32,641 nt of DNA from Micrococcales bacterium (GCA_002748415.1 PDSI01000101.1:1-32641), one strand, 5' to 3'. Numbered from the stretch's first letter, positions 16,372-25,470 are shown. The notes: generated from the sequence alone by a model not told the origin. A program made the numbers and translations.

Positions 16372-17765
16372 GCCATCGCGAGCCCGCATGCGCGCCTGAG
16401 CCGGACCGCACCGAGACCGGACCGGTTAAGGCGCCCTCCCATGCCCCGGGAACCGCACTCGTGGTCTGTGTGGTGTCCCCCGTCATGCTCGTCGCTACGT
16501 TCATCATGGCCCGCCAGCACGGTTGGCTGGATCCACGCACGACGACGCTGGGATTCGTCGCGGCGGTCCTGGCGATGGTGTGCCTACCGTTGGCGGTGCG
16601 GCGATCCGGTGCGCTACCGCTGTCCCTGACGGTGCTGATGGTCTGCACCGGGGGCCTGATGCACCTGACGCAGCCGGACAACGCTTCGTCGATGGGGCCG
16701 ATCACCGTTGGCTTGGTCTACGCTTCCGTCACCGCGGGCATGGGCGGCACGCTGGCGGTGGTGGCGGGCTCAGTGGTCGCGGTGGCCCTCCCAGCGGCGC
16801 TGGTCGACCCGGGGCTGCAGGCGAGTCTGCCCGACGCGCTGCGGTTGGGCCCGCGCCTGAGCACCCTCACGGTGCTCGCTTTCCTGACGGTCCTGTCCAC
16901 CGCGACGCTCGATTCGGCGATAGTCGAGCTGCGAACCCGGATCGCCGACAACAGCCGGCTCAACGAGAGCCTGCAGGTCGCGATCCACGAGCTGTCGGAC
17001 CAGGTCGAACAACGTACCGCGTCACTGGAACAGCAGCGCGCGGAATTGGCGCAGGTGAACGCAGCGTTGACCATGTCAGTTGCCGACGCGGAGACGTTGG
17101 CTACCCACCTGCACTGGCAAGCCACACACGACGACCTGACCGGACTACTCAACCGGCGAGGATTCACCTCCGCCTTGCGAGCCGCGCTGGCAGACTCCGG
17201 TGGCGTACTCGCGCTCGCCGACCTCGACCACTTCAAGAAGGTCAACGACACCTACGGACACGCCGTCGGCGATGCCGTGCTGCGCTGCGTCGCCCAAGAG
17301 CTGAGTACCGTCGCGCCATCGGATGCCGCAGTGGGCCGGATCGGTGGTGAGGAGTTCGCCATCCTCATCCCGGCGGATGCCGCCGCGCCACCGGAGCAAC
17401 TGCGCACCTGGATCGAACAAGTACTGTGCCGCATCAGCGCCCTCGACTGGTCGGCCCTGACCGGACGCGACTGGCCGCTGACCACCAGCATCGGCGTTGT
17501 GCCGTTCGCCCGGCATCCCGGTGGGCTTGCGACGGCGGCCGGCATCACGACTGCCCTGCGCTGGGCCGACCGTGCGCTCTACCAGGCCAAGGATGCGGGC
17601 CGGGACACGGCGGCACTGGTCGCCGATCAACTCCAGTTCGCCAGCATCGACAACACCACCGGCACCACCGACACCGCGAAGAACGCCGGCAGCGCGCACA
17701 ACCCGAGCGGCAGCACCATCCTGATTCCCAACCGGGCACAGGCCACCTCGACGTCGCTGACCTGA
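16368..17765 (+). CDS. Membrane diguanylate cyclase (GGDEF), second of a pair
   Basis: 465 residues from the ATG at 16368, which overlaps the previous stop as ATGA. Six or so hydrophobic segments (about 25-190) are followed by a coiled coil, then HDDLTGLLNRRGF, LADLDHFKKVNDTYGH, RIGGEEFAILIP (about 324-335) and YQAKDAGRD, a complete GGDEF core. No RxxD site is visible before GGEEF. The domain ends near 17615. The last 45 or so residues, rich in Thr, Asn and Ser, are encoded antisense to the conserved end of tadC and look like read-through. Sensor halves of the two cyclases differ, so they may answer different signals while being made together. Confidence 0.88.
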   Translation: MSHREPACAPEPDRTETGPVKAPSHAPGTALVVCVVSPVMLVATFIMARQHGWLDPRTTTLGFVAAVLAMVCLPLAVRRSGALPLSLTVLMVCTGGLMHLTQPDNASSMGPITVGLVYASVTAGMGGTLAVVAGSVVAVALPAALVDPGLQASLPDALRLGPRLSTLTVLAFLTVLSTATLDSAIVELRTRIADNSRLNESLQVAIHELSDQVEQRTASLEQQRAELAQVNAALTMSVADAETLATHLHWQATHDDLTGLLNRRGFTSALRAALADSGGVLALADLDHFKKVNDTYGHAVGDAVLRCVAQELSTVAPSDAAVGRIGGEEFAILIPADAAAPPEQLRTWIEQVLCRISALDWSALTGRDWPLTTSIGVVPFARHPGGLATAAGITTALRWADRALYQAKDAGRDTAALVADQLQFASIDNTTGTTDTAKNAGSAHNPSGSTILIPNRAQATSTSLT

Positions 17766-18190
17766 CGGGCCCGCAGGTCCGCCGCCGTCTGGCGCAGCAG
17801 CGCCTGTGCTGGCATACCGGTCCGGTGCACCAACTGCATAACCCGGCTGAGCGGAAGCAGTGCCACCGGCGTGCCGGCCCACGCCTGGCGCATCTCGGCG
17901 CCGAGCTCCAACCGGCTGACCACCAGCAGGACATGCTCCGCCAGGTCGTCTTCCAGGACCGGAGAAACCCGCCGCAACGCCGTACTCACCGGCACGCCCG
18001 CGAGCAGCGTCGAGGCCAGCAGCTCCAGCATCAGGGGCACCTGGGCCGCGTCGCGACGGGCTCCCCTGGAACGCGCGCGGCGAGCCGGCCGTGCTGCCTG
18101 CGGACCGGTCACTGCCGGCCGGGCTGGGAACACCAGCAGGACCGCAGCCGCGAGCGCAACCAGCACGGTGACCTCAACTGTTGACACCAC
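17627..18190 (-). CDS. tadC: Tad pilus inner-membrane protein TadC-like (type II secretion F family)
   Basis: 187 residues. It has an N-terminal membrane helix, an Arg-rich linker, then a single T2SSF domain with LLASTLLAGVPVSTALRRV and a C-terminal hydrophobic pair ending LPLGLCALPAFFAVSVVPVV. It would form the membrane platform with TadB. The start is a GTG at 18190 or 18187, overlapping the tadB stop by 14-17 bp. Its last 46 codons lie opposite the end of the second GGDEF gene; the conserved hydrophobic end shows that tadC is the older owner of the overlap. Confidence 0.85.
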   Translation of the reverse strand: MVSTVEVTVLVALAAAVLLVFPARPAVTGPQAARPARRARSRGARRDAAQVPLMLELLASTLLAGVPVSTALRRVSPVLEDDLAEHVLLVVSRLELGAEMRQAWAGTPVALLPLSRVMQLVHRTGMPAQALLRQTAADLRARQVSDVEVACARLGIRMVLPLGLCALPAFFAVSVVPVVLSMLANWS

Positions 18191-18875
18191 GCACCAGCCA
18201 GCGGGTCCAGACGGCTCCGCAGACCGCGAAACCGGCTGCGGCGGCGGCGCTGTACCGCCCGGCCTGCGTGGTGAACAGCACCTGGAGCGGGTCCGCTCCG
18301 GCCGCGAATCCCAGTCCGAGCCCGAGTACCGGCAGGAACGCCAGCACCCGAGCGGTCGCTACCGGCGCCGCCAGAGCAACCTTCTTGGCTGCGGCCGCAC
18401 GCTGCTGCGCCCGCAGCGACTCTGCCAGCGAGCCCAGGGCTGGACCGGCCGCCGCGCCGGAGCCGGCCAGCACATCCCATCCGACACCGAGCACCCGAGC
18501 CGGGTCGCCAGGCTCGGTTGCCTGGCACAGGGCCGCCGTCGGGGACCGGCCGGCCGCCACCTGGGCCGCCGCGGCCCGCAACCGAGCGCCGAAGTCATCG
18601 TGACCAGCCTGTTCGGCGACCAGCGACCAAGCTTGCGCCGGACTCACCCCGGCACCCAGGACGCCGGCCAGCTGAGCGATGAGTTCCGCCGGCTCGGCCG
18701 GCTCGGCACCGGCACGGCCGCCTCGCCGCCACGAGCGACCGGCCGGTCGTCGACCCCCGCGCTGCTGACCGCCCATGAAGTGGCGGATCAGCAGAGGGCG
18801 CCGGCCCGACGCGATGACCAGCACGAACAAGGCGGCGCCAGCCACCGCTGGCAACCAGTGCGCTTCAGGCCCCAT
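18174..18875 (-). CDS. tadB: Tad pilus inner-membrane protein TadB-like (type II secretion F family)
   Basis: 233 residues from the ATG at 18873-18875, which overlaps the tadA stop by 11 bp; a TTG at 18911 would lie deeper inside tadA. It has one N-terminal helix, an Arg/Gly-rich loop, then the T2SSF helical domain (LIAQLAGVLGAGVSPAQAW; GPALGSLAESLRAQQRAAAAK) and two C-terminal helices. It is shorter than classical TadB proteins but typical of actinobacterial loci, where TadB and TadC are small. It is expected to couple the TadA motor to pilin assembly. Confidence 0.87.
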   Translation of the reverse strand: MGPEAHWLPAVAGAALFVLVIASGRRPLLIRHFMGGQQRGGRRPAGRSWRRGGRAGAEPAEPAELIAQLAGVLGAGVSPAQAWSLVAEQAGHDDFGARLRAAAAQVAAGRSPTAALCQATEPGDPARVLGVGWDVLAGSGAAAGPALGSLAESLRAQQRAAAAKKVALAAPVATARVLAFLPVLGLGLGFAAGADPLQVLFTTQAGRYSAAAAAGFAVCGAVWTRWLVRGVNS

Positions 18876-20040
18876 GCCCGCATCCCGGTTCGTCGCGGTT
18901 TCCGTCGCCAAGCGGGTCGCAGCCCTCGAGTCGTCGCTGCAGCAGTTCCCAGCCGGGGCCTGGCACCCACTCCCGGACGGCGTCCCGGCTCAGTGCCGGC
19001 AGCACGTCCAATCCATGGCGCCCACGAGTCACCAGGCCCAGCTGGGCCACCACCCGGCGGTGGCCCTCCCGGCGCAGGGCGACCACCACGTCCAGCGCAC
19101 TCGCTGCCTGGGCGGCGACCGCGCTACGGCCCAGGCCGGCCAGTGAGCCGAGCGCCTCGAGCCGGGCGGGCACATCGGTGGCGTTGTTGGCGTGAATGGT
19201 GCCGCACCCGCCCTCATGCCCGGTGTTCATAGCCGCCAGCAGATCGCGGACCTCGGCACCACGGCATTCCCCCACCACCAGCCGGTCCGGCCGCATGCGC
19301 AGCGCCTGACGCACCAGATCGGTCAACGTCACCTCCCCGGCACCTTCATTGTTCGGATGCCGCGCCTCCAGGTGCACCACGTGCGGCAGTCCGGGGCGCA
19401 ACTCGACGGCGTCCTCGACGATGAGTACCCGCTCGGACGGGTCGGCCAGCGACAGCAGCGTGGACAGGACCGTCGTCTTGCCGGTGCCGGTGCCGCCGCT
19501 GACCAGGAATCCGAGGCGCTGCCGGACGATATCGGCCAGCACCGGTGCCCACCTGGCCGGCACCGTACCCGAGGCGACCAGCTCGTCCATGGTGAAGGGG
19601 CGCGCTCTCGGCACCCGGATCGAGATCAGGGTGCCCACCGGGGAGATGGGTGCCAGCACGGCATGCAGCCTGGCCCCTCCCGGCAGCCGCGCGTCGACGA
19701 AGGGGGTGGCCTCGTCCAGCCGCCGCCCGGACGCGGCGGCCAGTCGCACCGCCAGCGCCCGCAGGGCCGATTCGTCGTTCAGCCCTACGTCGCGGGCGCC
19801 CAGCCCGTTGCCGGCATCCACCCATACCGGCCCGGGCCCGTTGACCAGGATGTCGGTGACCGACGGGTCCTCCAGCAGTGGCTGCAGGGGGCCGGCGCCG
19901 GCCAGGTCGGCCCACAGTCGGTCCACCCGAGCCGGGTCCGGCCGGGCCGCTGCCCGCCCGCTCGAGGTTGCCTGGGCGACCTGCATCCTGGACAACCGCT
20001 CGCGCACCTGGCCGGTGTGATCCCCGGTCACGAGACCCAC
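18865..20040 (-). CDS. tadA: Tad pilus assembly ATPase TadA (CpaF-like)
   Basis: 391 residues, a secretion ATPase of the PilT/VirB11 class. N-terminal part: LLEDPSVTDILVNGPGPVWV. ATPase: Walker A GGTGTGKTT (about 181-189), Asp box VEDAVELRP, Walker B RLVVGECRG, and His box TGHEGGCGTIHANN (about 275-288), all intact. It would power pilus assembly at the cytoplasmic face. The GTG start at 20040 overlaps the cpaE-like stop by 13 bp; a GTG at about 20030 is also possible. The C-terminus ends Gly/Asp-rich and overlaps the tadB start. Confidence 0.94.
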   Translation of the reverse strand: MGLVTGDHTGQVRERLSRMQVAQATSSGRAAARPDPARVDRLWADLAGAGPLQPLLEDPSVTDILVNGPGPVWVDAGNGLGARDVGLNDESALRALAVRLAAASGRRLDEATPFVDARLPGGARLHAVLAPISPVGTLISIRVPRARPFTMDELVASGTVPARWAPVLADIVRQRLGFLVSGGTGTGKTTVLSTLLSLADPSERVLIVEDAVELRPGLPHVVHLEARHPNNEGAGEVTLTDLVRQALRMRPDRLVVGECRGAEVRDLLAAMNTGHEGGCGTIHANNATDVPARLEALGSLAGLGRSAVAAQAASALDVVVALRREGHRRVVAQLGLVTRGRHGLDVLPALSRDAVREWVPGPGWELLQRRLEGCDPLGDGNRDEPGCGHGA

Positions 20041-21071
20041 CCGCCTACCGGCAGGTCCCGCAATATCCGCTCGGTTGCCGTACGAGCCCGGCGCCGCCGC
20101 AGTGCGTGCACCAGGTCGGCGTGGTCGGCGGCGGCATCCACCCCCGGCAGCCGCGGCCAGCTGGACACCGGGACGCCCAAGTATTCGCTGACGGCGCCGC
20201 TGGGCACACCCTTGGACCGGCCCAGTTCCGCGCAGACGACACCGACCTGGGCCCCGTCGGCCCGCAGCTGGGCGAGGCTGGCCGCACCCGCCAGGATCCC
20301 GCGCGCAGTGGGGCGTACCAACAGCACCACCTGGTCCGCGGTCCCGGCGGCGAACCTGGCCACCGGCCCGCGAGGGCAGTCCACGACCGTGTAGGCGGCG
20401 GCCTGGCGGGCCGCATCGATGACGGCGGCCACCCGGTCCTGGGGCACGGTGGGCACCGGCCCGGGGCGGCTGGTGAGCACCCGCATGCCACCGAACCGCG
20501 GCAGGGCTTCGTCCATCGCCTGCGGATGCAATGGGCCGTCGGTCCCCACGACCTCGGTCCAGCTGAGCTCAACCGGGACGTCGGCCCCCAGGAGCACGCC
20601 CAGTCCTCCGCCGGCGACGTCGAGGTCGGCGACCCAGGTGTCCCGCTTCCACAACGCCACGCTGAGCGCCAGGGTGCTGGCGCCGACACCGCCGCTGGCC
20701 GAGGCCACCGCGAGCACCGAGCCCTGCGACCGGGCCGCGGGCCGCAACCGCTCCATCAGGGCCGAAGACCCCTGCTCCAGCACGATGACCTGAACCGCTG
20801 ACAGCTGCCGCGCCAGTTGCCAGGCCCCGGCTTCCTCGTGCAGCGCGACGACGACCACCTCAGCGCGCGGAGGCTGGTGCCAACTACCCGCCGGCGGCGG
20901 CACGTCGGCGCCGATCAGCAGCAGCGGCGCGGCGCGGCCGGTCTGCCCAAGACAATCCAGTCCGGCGCGAACCCGGACCGCTTGCCCAGCCTCGGCTGCG
21001 ACATCGGTGACCGCTGCGGCCAGTTGGGCGTCGGCGGTAACCAGCAGCGGCCGTGCATGCCCGGGCGTCAC
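20028..21071 (-). CDS. CpaE/Ssd-like MinD-family ATPase of the Tad locus
   Basis: 347 residues. A receiver-like N-terminal part without an obvious phosphorylation site is followed by a MinD/ParA ATPase with the deviant Walker A SASGGVGASTLA (about 124-135), switch I region ADLDVAGGGLG and VVDCPRGPVARF. Known relatives are CpaE, which positions pili, and mycobacterial Ssd (Rv3660c), reported as a septum-site protein. The Lys of the deviant Walker motif is absent here (GGVGAST), as in Ssd-type proteins, so ATP hydrolysis is uncertain. It is the first gene of the tad cluster; 223 bp separate it from the regulator gene upstream. Confidence 0.87.
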   Translation of the reverse strand: MTPGHARPLLVTADAQLAAAVTDVAAEAGQAVRVRAGLDCLGQTGRAAPLLLIGADVPPPAGSWHQPPRAEVVVVALHEEAGAWQLARQLSAVQVIVLEQGSSALMERLRPAARSQGSVLAVASASGGVGASTLALSVALWKRDTWVADLDVAGGGLGVLLGADVPVELSWTEVVGTDGPLHPQAMDEALPRFGGMRVLTSRPGPVPTVPQDRVAAVIDAARQAAAYTVVDCPRGPVARFAAGTADQVVLLVRPTARGILAGAASLAQLRADGAQVGVVCAELGRSKGVPSGAVSEYLGVPVSSWPRLPGVDAAADHADLVHALRRRRARTATERILRDLPVGGWVS

Positions 21072-21213
21072 GGCGCGAGGTCGTGCGAGGGATACGGCGC
21101 GCGCGTAGGCGACAGCTCGCTCATGACAGACGGCTTACGCGTGGCCGGCGATTGGCTCTCATGCCGCAACCATCGACGCTGCGGACACCGGCTACCAGCG
21201 CGTCACAGCCAAC

Positions 21214-21249
21214 TGTGGACAACGGGCACGCAATCCGGGCTGTGGACGG
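21214..21249 (-). promoter_or_regulatory. Two DnaA-box-like sites before the tad operon
   Basis: The minus strand reads TTGTCCACA (21214-21222), the preferred actinobacterial DnaA box, and CCGTCCACA (21241-21249), a permitted variant, in the same orientation 27 bp apart. They lie in the 223-bp gap between the LuxR-type regulator and the cpaE-like gene. Binding is not shown; two 9-mers can arise by chance in high-GC DNA. Confidence 0.35.
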
Positions 21250-21294
21250 CGGCCGCACCCTGACCGCTGGACCCGCACAACTGGGACTTTGCCG

Positions 21295-23991
21295 TCACAC
21301 CCGCTGCACGGAATCGCGCAGATCGACCAGCCCACGTGCCACCGCTTCCTCGGCCGCTTCATGGCGGCCGTCGACCTCGAGCCGGCTCAGGATCGCCGAA
21401 ACGTGGTTGTCCACCGTGCGTCGCGCCAGGAACAGCTCGTCGGCGATCTCCTGGTTGGTGTGGCCCGAGGCGACCAGCTTGAGCACCTCCACCTGCCGGT
21501 CGGTGAGCACCGGAAGTGACCCGTCCGGCGCAGCCCGCGGACCGCGAGGTACACCCTGAAAGCCGCGGGAGCGCAACCGATGACGCACCAGATCGGCAGT
21601 TCGGGAAGCTCCGGTCCGGTGCAGCAGCCGCAGGCCTTCGAAGGCGATCGAGGCATCGGTGGATTCCACCAGCTCCAGCGCCCACTCGTACGGCTGGCCG
21701 GCCCTTTCCCACTGGTCGGCAGCGCTGCGGGGGTCCCCGCGAAACACCGCGGCCAGTGGGGCCGGGCATCCGTCGAACGGTTCCACCGACTCACCCACAC
21801 GCATAGCCATGCGCAACGCGTCCGCCCGCAACCGATGATGCCGGTGCCGCTTTCCCAACGCGGCCAGGTGCCTGGCCAGTTGCCTGACCGGTTCGTCTTT
21901 GCCCGCCAGCCACAGGAATTCCAACCGGGCCGCACCGGCCTCAGCCACCAGGTCGATCTCCCCGGTCGCCTCCGCCGCGGTCCACGCCCGCTCCACCAGG
22001 TCACCGGCCCGCTCGTCGCCACGCCGGGACCAGATCCGTGCCAGGGTGGCCTCGGCGCCGGTCCGGACGGGACCGGGGTCGCCGGTACCGGCGAGGATCC
22101 GCAGCAGCAACGTCTCCGCTTCAGCTGAGCGGCCCGCGGCCAGCAGTACGCGAGACCGGTGCACTGCGCAGTGGGAGGCGACACTGTCGAGGGCGTGTTC
22201 GCGGGCGAAGCGTTCGGCCTGGTCCAGGGCATGCTGGGCCTGCCCGAGTTCGGCGTTGCGCAGGTGCATCACCGACAGGGCGTACAGGTTGGCGGCATGC
22301 CGTTCGACCGGGCCGTGGATCGCGCCCAGCTCGACGGCCCGCTCGATATCCGCCGCACCCGCGGCGGTCCCGGTCCCACCGGCGGCCAGCGCCCGCAAGC
22401 CCAGCGCGAAGACCAGTTGTTCGTGCCAGCCGTTGGCCTCGGCGACCTCGATCACTGCTGTGAGCATGGACATCGCCGCATCCACCTCGCCGTTGACCAA
22501 CACCGGCACCGCCATCAGCGTGTCGCACCGGACCAGGTCCTCCGACGGCACGGGCCGGTGGCCGCCGTGGGCTGGCCCGTCCACGGTGAGCAGGGTCCTG
22601 GCCCGGCTCAGCGCGGTGGCCGACCGGGTGTGGTTGCCGGCGGCGGACATGGTCTGAGCCAGCATGAGCAGCGCCGAGGCCACCTCGTCCGGGCCGGCGT
22701 CGTCGGCCACCAGCAGGTCGACTGCCTCTTCGGCGTGGCGGGCGGCCTGCACGTGATGGTTGGTGGCCAGCCCAGCTCCGGCGGCACTCAGATGCAGGCG
22801 GGCGACATCGCGGGCGGGCAGGCCCAGCGTGCACTCCAAGGCGATGCGGGACAACTCCCAGATCTCCCGGTGACTATGCGGCGGCGACGCGCCGTACAAC
22901 GTCTGCAGCGCAGCCTTGGTTGCCCGCCGGCCGTCCCCGGCCGTGTGCGCGACCCGCACCATCAGCATCGGTTCGGCACCCGTGGCCACCAGCGCATCGA
23001 GCACCCGGTTGGTGGCCGCGAGGCGCTCCCCGAAGGACATGGAGGACGACACCGCGACCCGGCCGAGTTCGTGCTGGAAGCGAATCCGGTCCGCGCAGGA
23101 ACGCAACAGCCCCGATCCCTCGGCTTCCCGCAGTTCTTCCTGTACGTCACCGAACAAGGCCCTGGCCACGATGGTGTCCGCCCCGTCGGGCAACACGGCC
23201 AGCATCTGCAGGACGGACCGCGCTCCGGCCGACATCCGCTCGGCCCGGGCCAGCAGTGCTTCGTGTGCGCACCGGTCGAGATCCTGCGGTTCGCAGGACA
23301 ACAACTGGTGGACCAGGAAGGGGTTGCCGCCGGAGACCGCGTGCACCTCGGCGGCGTCGAGTCCGCGGCCTCGTACCAGTTCGGTCACCGCGGACAGCGA
23401 CAGCGGTGCCAGCCGCAGCTCGGCCGGAGCGCTGTTGGCCGGCCCGGTCAGGAGCCGTCGCGCCGGATGCGACTGGCTCATCTCCCGTTGCCGCATGGTG
23501 ATGACCAGCACCGCCGGCAGGGTGCGGATCCGGCGGATCAGGTAGCGCAGGACGTCGACGGTCTCGTCGTCGGCCCAGTGCACGTCTTCGACCACCACGA
23601 CGGCGGGGTGCGCGGGCCGGTCCAACACCTCCGTCAGGGCGGCGAACAGCTCCTCACGGGTGAAATCGGGGCCCAGCCGGGCCGACAGCAGTCCTTCGGC
23701 GTGGGCCATGTCCCGGAACGGTCCAAGGGCCCGTGGGGTCATCAGGTCGTCGCACGCGGCGATCAGGACCGTGCCTGCGCCGACCCGGTCCAGGAACCCA
23801 TGAACCAGGCTGGTCTTGCCCAGACCTGCCGATCCACTGATGACAACGGTCGACCCGTCGCCCGCTTTGGCTGCCTCGAAGGCACGCAGCAACTGCAGCA
23901 ACTGCGCACCCCGTTCCCGCAACGGCGTACCACCCGGATCGCGCTTGCCCCGGCTTGCCTTCGCCGGCGGCGACATGTCTCGCCGTACCAC
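21295..23991 (-). CDS. STAND-type AAA ATPase with C-terminal LuxR DNA-binding domain (LAL/MalT-like; IniR candidate)
   Basis: 898 residues. The N-terminal ATPase has Walker A GSAGLGKTS (about 53-61) and Walker B VVVVEDVHWADD (about 131-142). A long Ala/Leu-rich helical middle (about 330-800), built like TPR-type repeats, probably senses a ligand or protein. A LuxR helix-turn-helix (LTDRQVEVLKLVASGHTNQE, about 829-890) ends the protein. Such large regulators sit idle until a signal triggers ATP-dependent assembly on DNA. The GTG start follows the IniC-like stop by three bases behind a G-rich leader, so it belongs to the ini-like operon. In mycobacteria a comparable signal-transduction ATPase, IniR, activates iniBAC in response to trehalose; the same job here is inference from position and architecture. 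Confidence 0.9.
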   Translation of the reverse strand: MVRRDMSPPAKASRGKRDPGGTPLRERGAQLLQLLRAFEAAKAGDGSTVVISGSAGLGKTSLVHGFLDRVGAGTVLIAACDDLMTPRALGPFRDMAHAEGLLSARLGPDFTREELFAALTEVLDRPAHPAVVVVEDVHWADDETVDVLRYLIRRIRTLPAVLVITMRQREMSQSHPARRLLTGPANSAPAELRLAPLSLSAVTELVRGRGLDAAEVHAVSGGNPFLVHQLLSCEPQDLDRCAHEALLARAERMSAGARSVLQMLAVLPDGADTIVARALFGDVQEELREAEGSGLLRSCADRIRFQHELGRVAVSSSMSFGERLAATNRVLDALVATGAEPMLMVRVAHTAGDGRRATKAALQTLYGASPPHSHREIWELSRIALECTLGLPARDVARLHLSAAGAGLATNHHVQAARHAEEAVDLLVADDAGPDEVASALLMLAQTMSAAGNHTRSATALSRARTLLTVDGPAHGGHRPVPSEDLVRCDTLMAVPVLVNGEVDAAMSMLTAVIEVAEANGWHEQLVFALGLRALAAGGTGTAAGAADIERAVELGAIHGPVERHAANLYALSVMHLRNAELGQAQHALDQAERFAREHALDSVASHCAVHRSRVLLAAGRSAEAETLLLRILAGTGDPGPVRTGAEATLARIWSRRGDERAGDLVERAWTAAEATGEIDLVAEAGAARLEFLWLAGKDEPVRQLARHLAALGKRHRHHRLRADALRMAMRVGESVEPFDGCPAPLAAVFRGDPRSAADQWERAGQPYEWALELVESTDASIAFEGLRLLHRTGASRTADLVRHRLRSRGFQGVPRGPRAAPDGSLPVLTDRQVEVLKLVASGHTNQEIADELFLARRTVDNHVSAILSRLEVDGRHEAAEEAVARGLVDLRDSVQRV

Positions 23992-23994
23992 CTG

Positions 23995-25470
23995 TTATCC
24001 CCCCCAATGAAGCTCCGCCAGTGCACCCTCGCAGGACCGGACCAAAACCGCTGAAGCATGCGACAACTCGCGCGAAGCCAGCGGATGCTCGCCTTTACCG
24101 CGCCATCGTTGAATCGCCGCCAAGAGTCGCCCGACGATTTCTTCCGGGCTGCTGGTGGCAGGTAACCCGACCCTGGCGGCGGGGCTCGTCCCGTTCGCAC
24201 CGAGCAGCCGCTCAGCCTCTACGCCGTCTTCACCACGGAAAGTGACAATACCTCGGCGGCAGTCGTTCAACAGCCGGATCTCGGCAAAATCATGCGCCCC
24301 GGATCTGATGCGTTCCAGCTCGGGGCCGAACTCGCCGGCGATTCCGGCCGGTAGCTGAGCCAGCAACGCCTCGGTGGCGGCCAGTGCCGACCTGGCCCGC
24401 AGCACGTCGCGGCGGTTGGCGAACCGCTCGAGCAATTCCTGGCGCAATGCCGTGACGCCGCTGCGGTCCTCCAGCACCTCCGCCAGCCCGGCCGCCGAGG
24501 TGGCCCGCTCTTGCCTGATCACCGGCAACGCTGTGCGCACCCCGAAAACTCCTAACCGGTCCAGGAGGTGCCGGCGGATCAGCGCTGGAACGGCGTCCGC
24601 CGTCGTATCCGCAACGAAGCGGTCCACCGACAACAGCAGCTCTTCCATCTGGCGGCGGTCGACAGCGGCCAGCCGCTGCAGGGCGGCGAACTCCTCCTGG
24701 GTCAGGGTGGCCGCGGTCTCGGCCAGCAACCCGTTGATCGGCAGCACCGTCTGGCACAGCCGCCGTAGTTTCGGATCCGACCGGTAGCGGGCGGCGATAC
24801 GGTGCGCCGCGTGCATGGCGTCAGCACGACCCGCGCCCACCTCGTCGGCCCGGGACAACAGACCGATGGCGTTGACCGGGCTGGGTTGTGCCACTTCGTC
24901 GTCGTGGAAGGACTCCAGAAAGGACAGATCCGATGCGTGCATGTGACGCATGAGGTAGATCACCGCGTCCGCGGCCGTCGGTTCGTTGTCCTCAGGTGTC
25001 AGGAAGCGCTGGGTCCGCTGTGAGACCTCAGTGTTGATCGACGCGATCCCGGGCGTGTCGATGAGGGTGATGTCCGCCAGCCGCGGCGAAGGCCAATCGA
25101 CAACCAACCGGTCGATCTTGCTGGGCTCGATACCGTCCAGATCGACCTCGATGGCCCCGCCGCTGTGGGAGAACCGAGCCTGCTTGTTGGAACCGTCGGA
25201 TGCCTCGATGGTGACCCGGTAGGTGGGCCCGTTGCGATACCAGGTGACGATCTTGGTGCATTCGCCCGCGTCGGTGGGGGCGAGTTGTTCACCGACGAGC
25301 GCGTTCAGCAGAGTCGATTTGCCCGCCTTGACTCGCCCGGCGATGGCTACCCGCAACGGCTGGTCCAACCGGTCGTGGACGGCAGACAGCTGATCCGCCA
25401 CGGGCAGCCCAGCACACCGATCAACGAGGACCCTGAGCACTTGACCGACTTCCTCGGTCAGCTCAGTCAT
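23995..25470 (-). CDS. Dynamin-like GTPase, IniC-like
   Basis: 491 residues, close to the length of mycobacterial IniC. GTPase motifs: G1 GRVKAGKSTLLNAL (about 45-58), G2 Thr72 in ECTKIV, G3 DTPG (138-141), and a weak G4, SRAD (206-209), in place of T/NKxD. The rest is mainly helical, as expected for a dynamin stalk, with no clear membrane-spanning segment. The ATG start lies inside the end of the IniA-like gene (8-bp overlap) and the stop is three bases from the regulator start. Two different dynamins side by side suggest a heteromeric pair, with IniA the membrane-binding partner; that is inference from other paired bacterial dynamins. Confidence 0.87.
   Translation of the reverse strand: MTELTEEVGQVLRVLVDRCAGLPVADQLSAVHDRLDQPLRVAIAGRVKAGKSTLLNALVGEQLAPTDAGECTKIVTWYRNGPTYRVTIEASDGSNKQARFSHSGGAIEVDLDGIEPSKIDRLVVDWPSPRLADITLIDTPGIASINTEVSQRTQRFLTPEDNEPTAADAVIYLMRHMHASDLSFLESFHDDEVAQPSPVNAIGLLSRADEVGAGRADAMHAAHRIAARYRSDPKLRRLCQTVLPINGLLAETAATLTQEEFAALQRLAAVDRRQMEELLLSVDRFVADTTADAVPALIRRHLLDRLGVFGVRTALPVIRQERATSAAGLAEVLEDRSGVTALRQELLERFANRRDVLRARSALAATEALLAQLPAGIAGEFGPELERIRSGAHDFAEIRLLNDCRRGIVTFRGEDGVEAERLLGANGTSPAARVGLPATSSPEEIVGRLLAAIQRWRGKGEHPLASRELSHASAVLVRSCEGALAELHWGG

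Noticed and set aside
22159..24054. 631-codon plus-strand open frame opposite the LuxR-type regulator
   Set aside because: Shadow of a gene with clear ATPase and HTH motifs; its own product is low complexity with no recognisable domain.
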